The position numbers were made by a program, and so were the translations under genes. This document shows positions 43,914 to 52,523 of a stretch of DNA of 64,000 bases, piece by piece. Origin of the DNA: Burkholderia sp052045245 (GTDB taxonomy: Bacteria > Pseudomonadota > Gammaproteobacteria > Burkholderiales > Burkholderiaceae); NCBI RefSeq assembly GCF_052045245.1, contig NZ_JBQEON010000010.1, positions 116,201-180,200 on the forward strand, written 5' to 3'. Under the pieces are notes generated by a model, which worked only from the letters and a program-made list of their open reading frames with translations, was not told the origin of the DNA and ran no database searches. Within the stretch, counting starts at the first letter, position 1. The number at the start of each line of letters is the position of its first letter.

Positions 43914-45431
43914 ATGAGACTGATTTACTTCGACATCGATACATTGCGTGCTGACCACCTCGGCTGCTACGGGTACCATCGTCGCACCAGCCCGAACATC
44001 GACAGGCTGGCGGCCGATTGCGTGCTGTTCCGGAACGTGCATGCGTCCGACACGCCATGCCTGCCGAGCCGCACGGCCTGGTTGACCGGCCGTTTCGGCA
44101 TTCACAACGGCGTCGTCAATCACGGCGGGGTCGATGCCGATCCGGTGATCGGCGGCCCCGATCGCAAGTTCTGGTCGCAGCTGCATTTCGACAGTTTTCC
44201 GTTTCGCCTGCAGCAGGCGGGCCTGAGGACCGTCAGCGTCAGCTCGTTTGCGCATCGGCATTCGGCTTTTCACTGGTACGCCGGCTTCGACGAGGCTTAC
44301 AACGTCGGCAAGTTCGGGCGCGAGACCGCGGACGAGGTGTTCGCGATCGCGTCGGACTGGCTGGCCCGGCATGGCAGCGAGGACAACTGGTTCCTGCATG
44401 TCCATATGTGGGATCCTCACACGCCATACAGGGCGCCGGCGAGCTATGGCGAACCTTTTGCCGACGATCCGCTGCCGCCGTGGCTGACCGAAACGGTGCG
44501 CGCGAACCACTGGCAAGGGTGCGGCCCGCATAGCGCTCAGGAATGCACGGGGTTCGCGCCGAACGATGCGGCGTTACGGCGCTATCCGCGCCAACCCCAG
44601 CAGGTTCCGGACATGGCGGCGGTGCGAGCCATGTTCGACGGCTACGACACGGGCGTCCTCATGGCCGACGACTATGTCGGCAGACTGCTCGGACAACTCG
44701 CGGAACTCGGCGTGGTGGACGACACGGCCGTGCTGCTGTCGTCGGATCATGGCGAGACGCTCGGCGAGCTGGGCATCTACGGCGACCACCAGACGGCCGA
44801 TCAGTTCACGACGAACGTCCCGCTGCTGCTCAAATGGCCGGGCCTGGAACCGGGCCGCGAATACCATGCGTTCCACTATCAGATCGATGTCACCGCAACC
44901 ATTCTGGAATTGCTTGGGCAGCCTGTTCCCGATTCGTGGGACGGCGCTTCGTTCGCGAAGGACTTGCGGGACGGCATGGACGAAGGGCGCGACTACCTCG
45001 TCGTGTCGCAGGGCGCGTGGACGTGCCAGCGTGGCGTTCGTTTCGGGAACTGGCTGATGATCGCCACGCTGCATGACGGATATCACCTCTTCGACGATGT
45101 CATGCTGTTCGACCTCGATCGCGACCCGCACGAATTGCAGAATCTGGCCGCCGATCGTCCGGATGTCGTCGCCGAAGGGACCGCGCTGCTCAAGGAATGG
45201 GAAGCGCGGATGCTGCCCGATGCGGCGCGTGGCCGGGATCCGCTGGTCAACGTCGTCGAGGAGGGCGGCCCTTACCACGTGCGCGGCAAGTTGCGGGCTT
45301 ACCTGGAGCGATTGACGCAAACCGGGCGAGCGGAGAAGTGTGCCGCGCTGCTCCGCAAGCACGAAGCCGAATTGCAGAATGCGGAAGCACCGAGTCAACC
45401 CCCGATTCCGATTCGGAACTTCGCGGGGTGA
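43914..45431 (+). CDS. Formylglycine-dependent sulfatase, cytoplasmic (sulfatase 2)
   Basis: This 505-residue sulfatase has the canonical motif CLPSRTAWLTGR at 49-60 (Cys49 to formylglycine), metal-site Asp7/Asp9 near the N-terminus (YFDIDTLRADHLGCYGY) and the SSDHGETLGELGIYGDH site. The start at 43914 aligns the nucleophile at residue 49, as in sulfatase 1; an upstream in-frame extension of 32 codons has no family features. There is no signal peptide. It differs clearly from sulfatase 1 outside the active site, so the two should act on different sulfate positions or sugars. Confidence 0.88.
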   Translation: MRLIYFDIDTLRADHLGCYGYHRRTSPNIDRLAADCVLFRNVHASDTPCLPSRTAWLTGRFGIHNGVVNHGGVDADPVIGGPDRKFWSQLHFDSFPFRLQQAGLRTVSVSSFAHRHSAFHWYAGFDEAYNVGKFGRETADEVFAIASDWLARHGSEDNWFLHVHMWDPHTPYRAPASYGEPFADDPLPPWLTETVRANHWQGCGPHSAQECTGFAPNDAALRRYPRQPQQVPDMAAVRAMFDGYDTGVLMADDYVGRLLGQLAELGVVDDTAVLLSSDHGETLGELGIYGDHQTADQFTTNVPLLLKWPGLEPGREYHAFHYQIDVTATILELLGQPVPDSWDGASFAKDLRDGMDEGRDYLVVSQGAWTCQRGVRFGNWLMIATLHDGYHLFDDVMLFDLDRDPHELQNLAADRPDVVAEGTALLKEWEARMLPDAARGRDPLVNVVEEGGPYHVRGKLRAYLERLTQTGRAEKCAALLRKHEAELQNAEAPSQPPIPIRNFAG

Positions 45432-45482
45432 CGCGGAAGGTTCGTTTTTCGAATCGGCAAGACGCAACTGAACTGCAGGACG

Positions 45483-46886
45483 ATGATGGCGGAAATTTCA
45501 CAATCCATGCCGGCGCCGGGAGGCGCTGGCGTCGGCGAAGCGGCGAGCGCCAGGCTGCCGTTCGTACGCAAGATCGGTTTCGGTATCGGCGATTTCGCGT
45601 TCAACCTGTACTGGCAGAGCACGACGCTCTATCTGCTGTATTACTACACCGACGTGGTCGGGCTTTCTCCCGGGATCGCCGGTGCGATATTCGGCGGCGC
45701 GATGCTGTGGGACGCCGTTTTCGATCCGGTCATGGGATATATCGCCAACCACACGAGGACGCGCTGGGGGCGCTATCGGCCTTACCTGCTGTTCGGATGT
45801 GTTCCGCTTGCCGTCAGCTTCGTGGCGATGTTCATGCCGAACCGTCTCGAAGGCGTCGCCCAGTTGGCGTTCGTCGTGAGCACCCATGCGCTGTTCAGGA
45901 CGACGTATACCGTGTTGTCGATGCCGTACAACGCATTGATGGCGACGCTGACGGTCGACAGTCGCGAGCGAGGCAGCCTGGCCGCGTATCGGATGGTATG
46001 CGCGGCCACGGCCGGCGTGCTGGTGGCCTTGTCGACACTGCGGCTCGCGCAGGTGCTCGGCGGCGGCGACGCGAAAACGGGGTTTCTGTTCGTCAACCTC
46101 TTGTACGCAACGGTGGCGGTTGGCGTATTCGTGGTGACGTTCCTGTCGACGAAGGAGGCGGTCGTGCCGGACCGGCACGGTGTTTCGATACGTGAGGCGT
46201 GGCTCGTGGTCGTCGGGAACCGCGCGTTCGTCATCGTGTTTGGCTTCGCGATCCTGACCATGACGTCGTCGACCGTGCTGTCGAAGACGCTTCCGTACGT
46301 GCTGAAATACTGCATGCATCGAGAGGACCTGATCGGTTGGGCACTGGGTGCCGTCGCGCTTCAGGTATTCGTGTCGATTCCGTTCTGGGCGTGGGTGATG
46401 CGCAGGACCTCGAAGCGTCGGGTCGCGCTGATCGGCGCCTGCATCACGGCGGCCTGCTACGGTTTGCTCGGCGTCACGGGGCTCTCCGGCCTGGGTGCGT
46501 TGCTGGCGATTCTCGTGGCGATCGGATTCGGCAATGCAGCGATGCTGCTTGCGCAGTGGGCGATGATTCCCGATACCGTCGAATACGGCGAGTGGCGCAC
46601 CGGCATCCGCGGCGAGGGCGTGATTTTCGGTGTCGTGGCGCTGGCCCAGAAAGCGGCGCTCGCGCTGGCGGTCGGCGCCGTCGGCCAGGTACTGGAGGCG
46701 ATCGGATTCGTCGCCAATCGCGTGCAGTCACCGCGCACGCTCGATGGCTTGTGGGCCATGTTGTGGAAGGGGCCGTTCGTGTTCACGGCGATGGCGATCG
46801 GGTTGGGGCTGCTCTATCCTGTCTCGTCCGACGTGCATGCGCGGATACTGGGCATTCTCCGCCTGAGACGTTCCGCCGGCGGATGA
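45483..46886 (+). CDS. GPH-family sugar:cation symporter (MelB-like)
   Basis: This 467-residue carrier of the glycoside-pentoside-hexuronide family has RKIGFGIGDFAFNLYWQSTTLYLLYYYTDVVGL with the cation-site region, FDPVMGYIANHTRTRWGRYRPYLLFG, and AQWAMIPDTVEYGEWRTGIRGEG, all hallmark blocks. About 12 membrane helices are visible. It should import the glycoside with Na+ or H+. It is the last gene of operon 2, and together with the porin it gives a complete uptake route for the cytoplasmic enzymes. Confidence 0.9.
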   Translation: MMAEISQSMPAPGGAGVGEAASARLPFVRKIGFGIGDFAFNLYWQSTTLYLLYYYTDVVGLSPGIAGAIFGGAMLWDAVFDPVMGYIANHTRTRWGRYRPYLLFGCVPLAVSFVAMFMPNRLEGVAQLAFVVSTHALFRTTYTVLSMPYNALMATLTVDSRERGSLAAYRMVCAATAGVLVALSTLRLAQVLGGGDAKTGFLFVNLLYATVAVGVFVVTFLSTKEAVVPDRHGVSIREAWLVVVGNRAFVIVFGFAILTMTSSTVLSKTLPYVLKYCMHREDLIGWALGAVALQVFVSIPFWAWVMRRTSKRRVALIGACITAACYGLLGVTGLSGLGALLAILVAIGFGNAAMLLAQWAMIPDTVEYGEWRTGIRGEGVIFGVVALAQKAALALAVGAVGQVLEAIGFVANRVQSPRTLDGLWAMLWKGPFVFTAMAIGLGLLYPVSSDVHARILGILRLRRSAGG

Positions 46887-46988
46887 GTGCCGGGTCGGCC
46901 GGCGTTTATCCGAAGCCGGGTTCGCGACGCATGGCCCCGCTTGCCGTGTGAACCGGCCAAGGGAGCGCCAGCAGTTCGTGAGCCGCGT

Positions 46989-47025
46989 GAAAAGGGCCGG
47001 GTCCGCATCGGACTCGGCCCTTTTC
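46989..47025 (+). terminator. Terminator closing sulfatase operon 2
   Basis: A 17-bp stem with one G-T pair (46989-47005 with 47009-47025) has A and T runs on its two sides, so it can work in both directions. It lies in the 416-base gap 46887-47302. Apart from it and the next terminator no gene or site was recognised in that gap. Confidence 0.9.
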
Positions 47026-47226
47026 GTTCGAGCGCACCGTGCTCATCGCGCCGATTCGCGCCCCATGCTGCAAGCGGCCGTCGTGCCCTTGCATGTGTCG
47101 TACCGTATCGGCTGTTCCCGCCGGCAATGCCGACGCACCGCCGGTGCGCAGCCTTCGTCCCCTGCCCGTCGGCGCCAACGCTCGATCGTCATCGTGGTGT
47201 CGACCTTGCTGACGATCCATGTCGGT

Positions 47227-47258
47227 AATAAAAAACCGCCGGCGTCGGCCGGCGGTTT
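47227..47258 (-). terminator. Terminator of the 47303-47848 gene
   Basis: An 11-bp stem (47233-47243 with 47248-47258) is followed on the minus strand by a T-rich tract running into TTTTTTATT. It is 45 bases after the stop. Confidence 0.88.
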
Positions 47259-47302
47259 CGGTATCGCGTGCGGACGCTCGCGCGACGCGACGCGACGTTG
47301 CG

Positions 47303-47848
47303 TCAGGCTTTGACTTCCGGCCCGCGCGCGGCAGGTCGGGCGGGTGCCGCCGGGGCCGGCGCCATCGACCGTGTGGACGGCTGCGCGGGCACGAGGATGA
47401 CGACCGGTTCGGGCATCGCCCACGGCGGCATCGCGAAGCCGACCGGTTGCGGCATCGGCGTCGCGAACGCGTTGGCGAGCGCGGCGTGCTGCAGCGCCAT
47501 CATCTGCTGCTGCATCGCGACGATCTGTGCCTGCGCGGCCTGCATCTGATACTGCGCGGCCTGGATCTGCCGCAGCGCGGCCGCCGGCGGCACGCCGCCG
47601 GTGCCGCCCGTGCTGGAGGTCTGCATCTCGAAGCTCGCACCGCCATGCGGGCTGTGCCAACTCCACGTGCTGACCTTCATCGGGCCGACGGCCGTCTGGA
47701 CGACGTGCGTGCTGGTCTTCACGGGCACGGCCTGCCCGTCGACGTTGACGAACATCGGTTGCGCGGGCTGGGTGGCGGCCTGCCCGGCCATGGCGAACAC
47801 GGGCATCAGCGCCAGCGCGCCCGCCGTCATATACGAACGGAATCGCAT
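47303..47848 (-). CDS. Secreted Gln/Ala-rich helical protein
   Basis: This 181-residue product has a signal peptide (MRFRSYMTAGALALMPVFAMA), a beta-like segment (MFVNVDGQAVPVKTSTHVVQTAVGPMKVSTWSW), a long helical Gln/Ala/Met tract (about residues 85-120, IQAAQYQMQAAQAQIVAMQQQ) likely to form a coiled coil, and a proline-rich tail. It should be periplasmic. The ATG at 47848 has GGAGAT upstream. No known family was recognised. Confidence 0.7.
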   Translation of the reverse strand: MRFRSYMTAGALALMPVFAMAGQAATQPAQPMFVNVDGQAVPVKTSTHVVQTAVGPMKVSTWSWHSPHGGASFEMQTSSTGGTGGVPPAAALRQIQAAQYQMQAAQAQIVAMQQQMMALQHAALANAFATPMPQPVGFAMPPWAMPEPVVILVPAQPSTRSMAPAPAAPARPAARGPEVKA

Positions 47849-48157
47849 CTTCGTATCTCCATCAAACGATACTGATCGAATCAACAACGAACGAATCGTG
47901 CGGCTCACGGATAGAGCCATGACAGAGAATGCGAGCGCTGGCTTAAATCAGGATTAAAACCCGCGCCGCGCCCGCGGGAACGGAGAAATGGACGATCGGC
48001 AAGGGGATGCCCCAATCGACATTCAACCTCGCCCATGAAATGGGATTCCTGTCGCGGCGCGCAACAACAGGCACAATACGCGATTCACCGCGCACCACTG
48101 TTCGCCATTCGAACAAGCCGGCGCGTGTCGCTGCCGTCCGAATCCTTCCCCGTTGTC

Positions 48158-49405
48158 ATGAACGTCTCGCTCATTCCCGCGCGCGAATCGAATTCGCCGC
48201 GTTTCCTGCTGTTCCTGATCTGCCTGTTCGCGTCCGCCGGCCAGCTCGCGATCGACATCTACGTGCCCGCGCTGCCCGACATGGCGCGTTCGTTCGCGAC
48301 CACGCCGCAGGCGATCCAGTCGAGCGTGTCCGGCTACATGGCCGCCTATGCGCTCGGCCAGCTGATCTTCGGCCCGGTCGCCGATGCGTACGGACGCAAG
48401 CGCGTGCTCGCGTTCGGGCTCGTGATCTACACGATCGGCTGCCTGCTGTCGCTCGGCGCGCCGAACCTCGAGACGTTCGTGCTGGCGCGCTGCCTGCAGG
48501 GCTTCGGGATTGCGACCACCAACCTGCTCGCGAAGGCCATCATCACCGACTCGTTCTCGGGCCAGGCGCTGATGCATGCGTTTACCTACATGTCGATCGC
48601 ATGGGGGCTCGCGCCAATCGTCGCGCCGGTGATCGGCGCGCACCTGCAGGAATGGTTCGGCTGGCGCGCGTGCCTCGTGTTCCTGCTGGTGTATTCGCTG
48701 GTGATGTGGGCGCTGCTGTGGCGGTACCGCGAAACCTTGCCGAAACCGGTGCATCTCGAGCCGCGCACGCTGATGACGAACGCGGGCAAGGTACTGGCGA
48801 GCCCGGTGTTCCAGAGCTGCTTCCTGGCACAGGGGCTGTGCTACAGCATCCTGCTCGTGTTCAACATCGTCGGGCCGTTCATGGTGCAGACCACGCTGCA
48901 CAAGCCGCCGACCTTCTTCGGCTATCTCGCGCTCGGGATCGGGCTGATGTATTTCCTCGGCGGCCTGTCGAACCGCATCCACGGGCGCGGGCTGCCGAGC
49001 GCCGAGCAACGGCTGCGCATCGGCGCGCGCGTGATGGCGGGGGCGTCGGTCGCGATGCTGGTGCTGGCGCTGACCGTCGGGCTGCGCGTATGGACGCTCG
49101 CGACGCCGGTGCTCGTGATGGGCTTCTGTGCGGGCGCGATGTACCCGACGCTGATGGCCAAGGGCAATTCGCTGTTTCCGCATATCGCCGGCCTGACCAG
49201 CGCGATCCTCGGATGCGCGCTGCTGCTCGTGTCGTCCGCGATGATGGGGCTGGCCGGTTTCGTGTCGATCCACGTCCTGACGCCGCTCGCGGTGTTCTTC
49301 GTCGCGCTGTCGTGCATCGTCGTATGGATGGTGACGAAGCTGCTGCGCTACCTGACGCAGCAGCAGGCCGCGAGCGTCGCCTGCGGGAGCGGGGAAGCGG
49401 CGTAA
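48158..49405 (+). CDS. Bcr/CflA-type MFS drug exporter
   Basis: This 415-residue 12-helix antiporter has the N-terminal AIDIYVPALPDMARSF, motif A GPVADAYGRKRVL and the central GLAPIVAPVIGAHL of the Bcr/CflA group, which export bicyclomycin, chloramphenicol or related compounds. The ATG at 48158 (MNVSLIPARES) is preferred over upstream in-frame codons with no membrane or family character. No regulator gene is adjacent. Confidence 0.87.
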   Translation: MNVSLIPARESNSPRFLLFLICLFASAGQLAIDIYVPALPDMARSFATTPQAIQSSVSGYMAAYALGQLIFGPVADAYGRKRVLAFGLVIYTIGCLLSLGAPNLETFVLARCLQGFGIATTNLLAKAIITDSFSGQALMHAFTYMSIAWGLAPIVAPVIGAHLQEWFGWRACLVFLLVYSLVMWALLWRYRETLPKPVHLEPRTLMTNAGKVLASPVFQSCFLAQGLCYSILLVFNIVGPFMVQTTLHKPPTFFGYLALGIGLMYFLGGLSNRIHGRGLPSAEQRLRIGARVMAGASVAMLVLALTVGLRVWTLATPVLVMGFCAGAMYPTLMAKGNSLFPHIAGLTSAILGCALLLVSSAMMGLAGFVSIHVLTPLAVFFVALSCIVVWMVTKLLRYLTQQQAASVACGSGEAA

Positions 49406-49451
49406 GCCGGGCAGCGCGCATGGCGGCGTGCCGCAACGGCATGCCGGCCGC

Positions 49452-50144
49452 TCACAGCGGGTGCGCCGCGCCCGCCTGCATCAAGAGCGACACGGCGGCC
49501 GGATCCGGCATCCCGTTCGAATCGATCGCGCCGGCCTTCGCCAGCGCGTCGAGATCGCTGTCGACGCCCGGTTGGCCGACCACGAACGGCGTCGTCAGGA
49601 ACGCCGGCGTCGACAACGTCACCGAATAGCGCTGCTGCAGGTTCGTCGCGACCGCCGATTGCGCGGCCTGTACCGTGCCCGGGCTGTTCATCACCTGCTG
49701 GAAATGCGCATTGCCCTGGAAATTGCCGATCAGCCCGGCCGTGTCCGTGCCGAGCTGCGCGGCGAGATAGACGAGCATCAGCTCGGTCTCGGGCGTCGTG
49801 TTGAAGGTGCCGCCCGCGTAGGCGAGCGAATGCAGGCTCGTGCCGCCCGACGCGACGGTGATCACGCAGGGCAGCGCGGCGTTGACCGACCCCCGGTAGT
49901 TGCCGCCGCCGTCGGTCAGCGTCGTGGCCGAGCCTTGCGCGCAACTCACCGTCACCGCCGCGCTCGCGAGCGCGGCGCCGGTGGCCGCCGTGCCGGACAG
50001 CGTGACGGTCTGCGTGTTGGTGTCGTTGAAGCAGACATCGACGCCGAAGCAGGCGTCGCCGTTGCAGCCGGCCAGCGACGCGAGGGCGGCGACGCACAGC
50101 GTGCCCAGCGCGGGGTGGGTGAAGCACGAATGGCGAAGGTTCAT
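49452..50144 (-). CDS. Lipoprotein of unknown function with carboxypeptidase-regulatory-like domain
   Basis: This 230-residue precursor has lipobox SLAGC (Cys at about residue 27), and the mature part starts with closely spaced cysteines (CNGDACFGVDVCF). The segment TVTLSGTAATGAALASAAVTVSCAQGSATTLTDGGGNYRGSV resembles a small beta-sandwich of the carboxypeptidase-regulatory type. The C-terminal half is helical and not recognised. It should be in the outer-membrane or periplasmic face. Similar Burkholderia lipoproteins are known only as hypothetical. Confidence 0.7.
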   Translation of the reverse strand: MNLRHSCFTHPALGTLCVAALASLAGCNGDACFGVDVCFNDTNTQTVTLSGTAATGAALASAAVTVSCAQGSATTLTDGGGNYRGSVNAALPCVITVASGGTSLHSLAYAGGTFNTTPETELMLVYLAAQLGTDTAGLIGNFQGNAHFQQVMNSPGTVQAAQSAVATNLQQRYSVTLSTPAFLTTPFVVGQPGVDSDLDALAKAGAIDSNGMPDPAAVSLLMQAGAAHPL

Positions 50145-50276
50145 GGTCGCGGGGAATCGGGGGAAGGGACGCGGCAGGGCAACCGGTGTGCGCCGATGCA
50201 TCGACGCACTGTTCCTATTCTAGGTCTGCGATCCGGGGATTGCTTGCCGGTTCGTTCACTGTCGGCCGGGGGCTTG

Positions 50277-52514
50277 CTACGGATTGCGTGAGCCCGGCTT
50301 CGCGAACGCGCCGCGCACCTCGAAGCCGATCGCATCCGCAACGTTGCCGCGCGCGTCGACGAGTTCGAGCCGGTGCCGGCCCGGCCACGGCATCCACGCG
50401 ATGCGATCGGCATGTCCGATCACCTTGTCGTCGAGCCGCCACGCGAACTTCGTGGCGTGCCCGGACGAGCGTTCGAACCAGATCCGCTGGTTCTTCGGCG
50501 GAATGTCCGGATCGATCGCGAAGATCGTGCCGTCGGTCGGCGCGCCGATCGTCAGCGGTGCGCGCGCGCCATCCTTGCCCGGCGTGACGGGCGCCGCCAG
50601 CCGGATCGTATCGAGTGCCGTACCCGCGATGAACCACTCGTTGCGTGACGGCTCGACGTCGCGCTCGAACGTGATGCGGCGCGTTTCGACACCGGCCGGC
50701 GCGCGTGGCGCGCGGCTCGGCACATCGCGGTGCAAATAGCCGACGACGGCCGACCACACCGGCGACGCGCCCGTGACGCCCGACACGTCCCACATCGGCG
50801 AGCCGTCCGCATTGCCGACCCACACGCCGACCGTATAGCGCGAGGTGAAGCCGACCGTCCAGTTGTCGCGCATGTCCTTGCTCGTGCCGGTTTTCACCGC
50901 CGAGAAGAAGCGCGTCGCGAGCGGGTTGTCGAAGCCGAAGGTGCGCACGCGTGCGTTGTTGTCGGAGAGGATGTCGGTAACGACGAAGCTGGCCGCTTCG
51001 CTGAACACGCACGTGCCGTCGTCCGCACGGCGCGGCGCCGACGCGCCGGAAGCGGGCGCTGCCGCCGGCAGGTCGACGACCTTGCGTGCGACACCGCCGT
51101 TCGCGAGCGCGCGGTACGCGTTGGTCAGCGACAGCAGCGTGACGTCCGCGCTGCCGAGCGCGAGGCTGAAGCCGTAGTAGTCGCCTTCCTGCGCGAGCGG
51201 CAGGCCGAGCGCGGTCAGCGTGCGCGCGAAACGGTGCGGCGTGACGAGCACGAGCGTGCGCACGGCCGGCACGTTCAGCGAGCCGCCGAGCGCGGTGCGC
51301 ACGCTCACCCAGCCCTTGAAATCCTTGTCGTAGTTCTGCGGAATATAGAGGCCGCCGCCGGCGGCGAGGTTGATCGGCGCATCGTCGAGCAGCGACGCGG
51401 CCGTCAGCCGCTTCTCGTCGATCGCCTGCGCATAGAGGAACGGCTTGAGCGTCGAGCCGGCCTGGCGCGGCGCGAGCACGGCGTCGACGTCGCGCGCGCT
51501 CGACAACGCGCCCGACGAGCCGACCCATGCGCGAATCTCGCCGGTCGCGTTGTCGATCACGACGACCGCGCCGTCCTGCACGTTGCGCCGGTGCGCGGGT
51601 GCGTTGAGCTCGGTCAGCGCGCGCGTGAGCGTGTCGCGGGCGAAGCGCTGCAGCGGCGCATCGAGCGTCGTGCGCACCTGCGCGCCGGCCGCCGGTTTGA
51701 CCTCGGCCGCGATACGGCGCGCGAAGTGCGGGGCGAGCGCCGCGCCGTCGTCGCGCACGGCGTTGGCCGGCCGCGCGATCACGAGCTGCACGTAACCGTC
51801 GAGCGACGCGCACGCGGGTTCCGCATGCATGTCGCGCAGGATCCGGCACGCGCGCTCGGCGACTTTCGCGGGCGCCGCATTGGGCGCGCGCACCAGCGCG
51901 GCGGCGATCGCGGCCTCGCGTGCGTCGAGCCCGGACGGCGCCTTGCCGAACAGCACCTGCGACAGCGCGGCGAGCCCGACCGTCTCGCCGCGGAATGGCA
52001 CGAGATTCAGGTAGGCCTCGAGGATCTGGTCCTTGCGCCAGCCGCGTTCGAGCAGCAGCGCGTTCATCGCCTGCGCGGCCTTCTGCGGCAGCGAGCGCTG
52101 GCCCGAGCGGCGCGGCGAATCGCTGAGCAGCCCGGCGAGCTGCATCGTCACGGTCGACGCGCCGCGCGTGCGCTCGTTCCACAGATTGCCCCACGCCGCG
52201 CCGGCGATCCCGCGCCAGTCGACGCCGCTGTGTTCGTAGAAGCGCTTGTCCTCGGACACGACGATCGCCTCGCGCAACGCGGGCGACACGTCGGCGAGCG
52301 ATACCCAGTCGCCACGCCGTTCGGTGAGATCGACACGCGTACGCTGCAGCGGCGTGCCGTCGCGCGCGAGCAGCACCCAGTCGGAGCTGCGCCAGTTGCG
52401 GCGCACGTCGTCGTAGCCGGGCAGCGCGTGCGCGACGAGCGGCGCGGCCAGCACGACGGCGACGAAGAGGCGGCCGGCGAAGCGTGCCGGCCGCGGCAAT
52501 CCACGATCGATCAT
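50277..52514 (-). CDS. pbpC: Penicillin-binding protein 1C (PbpC)
   Basis: This 745-residue bifunctional wall enzyme has an N-terminal membrane anchor or signal (about residues 10-30), glycosyltransferase GT51 with Glu88 (VVSEDKRFYEHSGVD) and QLAGLL, a transpeptidase with Ser354 (GSTLKPF) and KTGTSK, and a C-terminal BiPBP_C beta domain (PKNQRIWFERS, GHADRIAWMPWPGRHRLELVDARG). All catalytic residues are present. It follows the alpha-2-macroglobulin gene by nine bases; this pairing is common in Gram-negative bacteria. Confidence 0.92.
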   Translation of the reverse strand: MIDRGLPRPARFAGRLFVAVVLAAPLVAHALPGYDDVRRNWRSSDWVLLARDGTPLQRTRVDLTERRGDWVSLADVSPALREAIVVSEDKRFYEHSGVDWRGIAGAAWGNLWNERTRGASTVTMQLAGLLSDSPRRSGQRSLPQKAAQAMNALLLERGWRKDQILEAYLNLVPFRGETVGLAALSQVLFGKAPSGLDAREAAIAAALVRAPNAAPAKVAERACRILRDMHAEPACASLDGYVQLVIARPANAVRDDGAALAPHFARRIAAEVKPAAGAQVRTTLDAPLQRFARDTLTRALTELNAPAHRRNVQDGAVVVIDNATGEIRAWVGSSGALSSARDVDAVLAPRQAGSTLKPFLYAQAIDEKRLTAASLLDDAPINLAAGGGLYIPQNYDKDFKGWVSVRTALGGSLNVPAVRTLVLVTPHRFARTLTALGLPLAQEGDYYGFSLALGSADVTLLSLTNAYRALANGGVARKVVDLPAAAPASGASAPRRADDGTCVFSEAASFVVTDILSDNNARVRTFGFDNPLATRFFSAVKTGTSKDMRDNWTVGFTSRYTVGVWVGNADGSPMWDVSGVTGASPVWSAVVGYLHRDVPSRAPRAPAGVETRRITFERDVEPSRNEWFIAGTALDTIRLAAPVTPGKDGARAPLTIGAPTDGTIFAIDPDIPPKNQRIWFERSSGHATKFAWRLDDKVIGHADRIAWMPWPGRHRLELVDARGNVADAIGFEVRGAFAKPGSRNP

Positions 52515-52523
52515 CTCGTTCTC

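Noticed and set aside
46887..47302. Small genes in the gap after the GPH symporter
   Set aside because: Frames there have no ribosome site or motif; the region is explained by two terminators.
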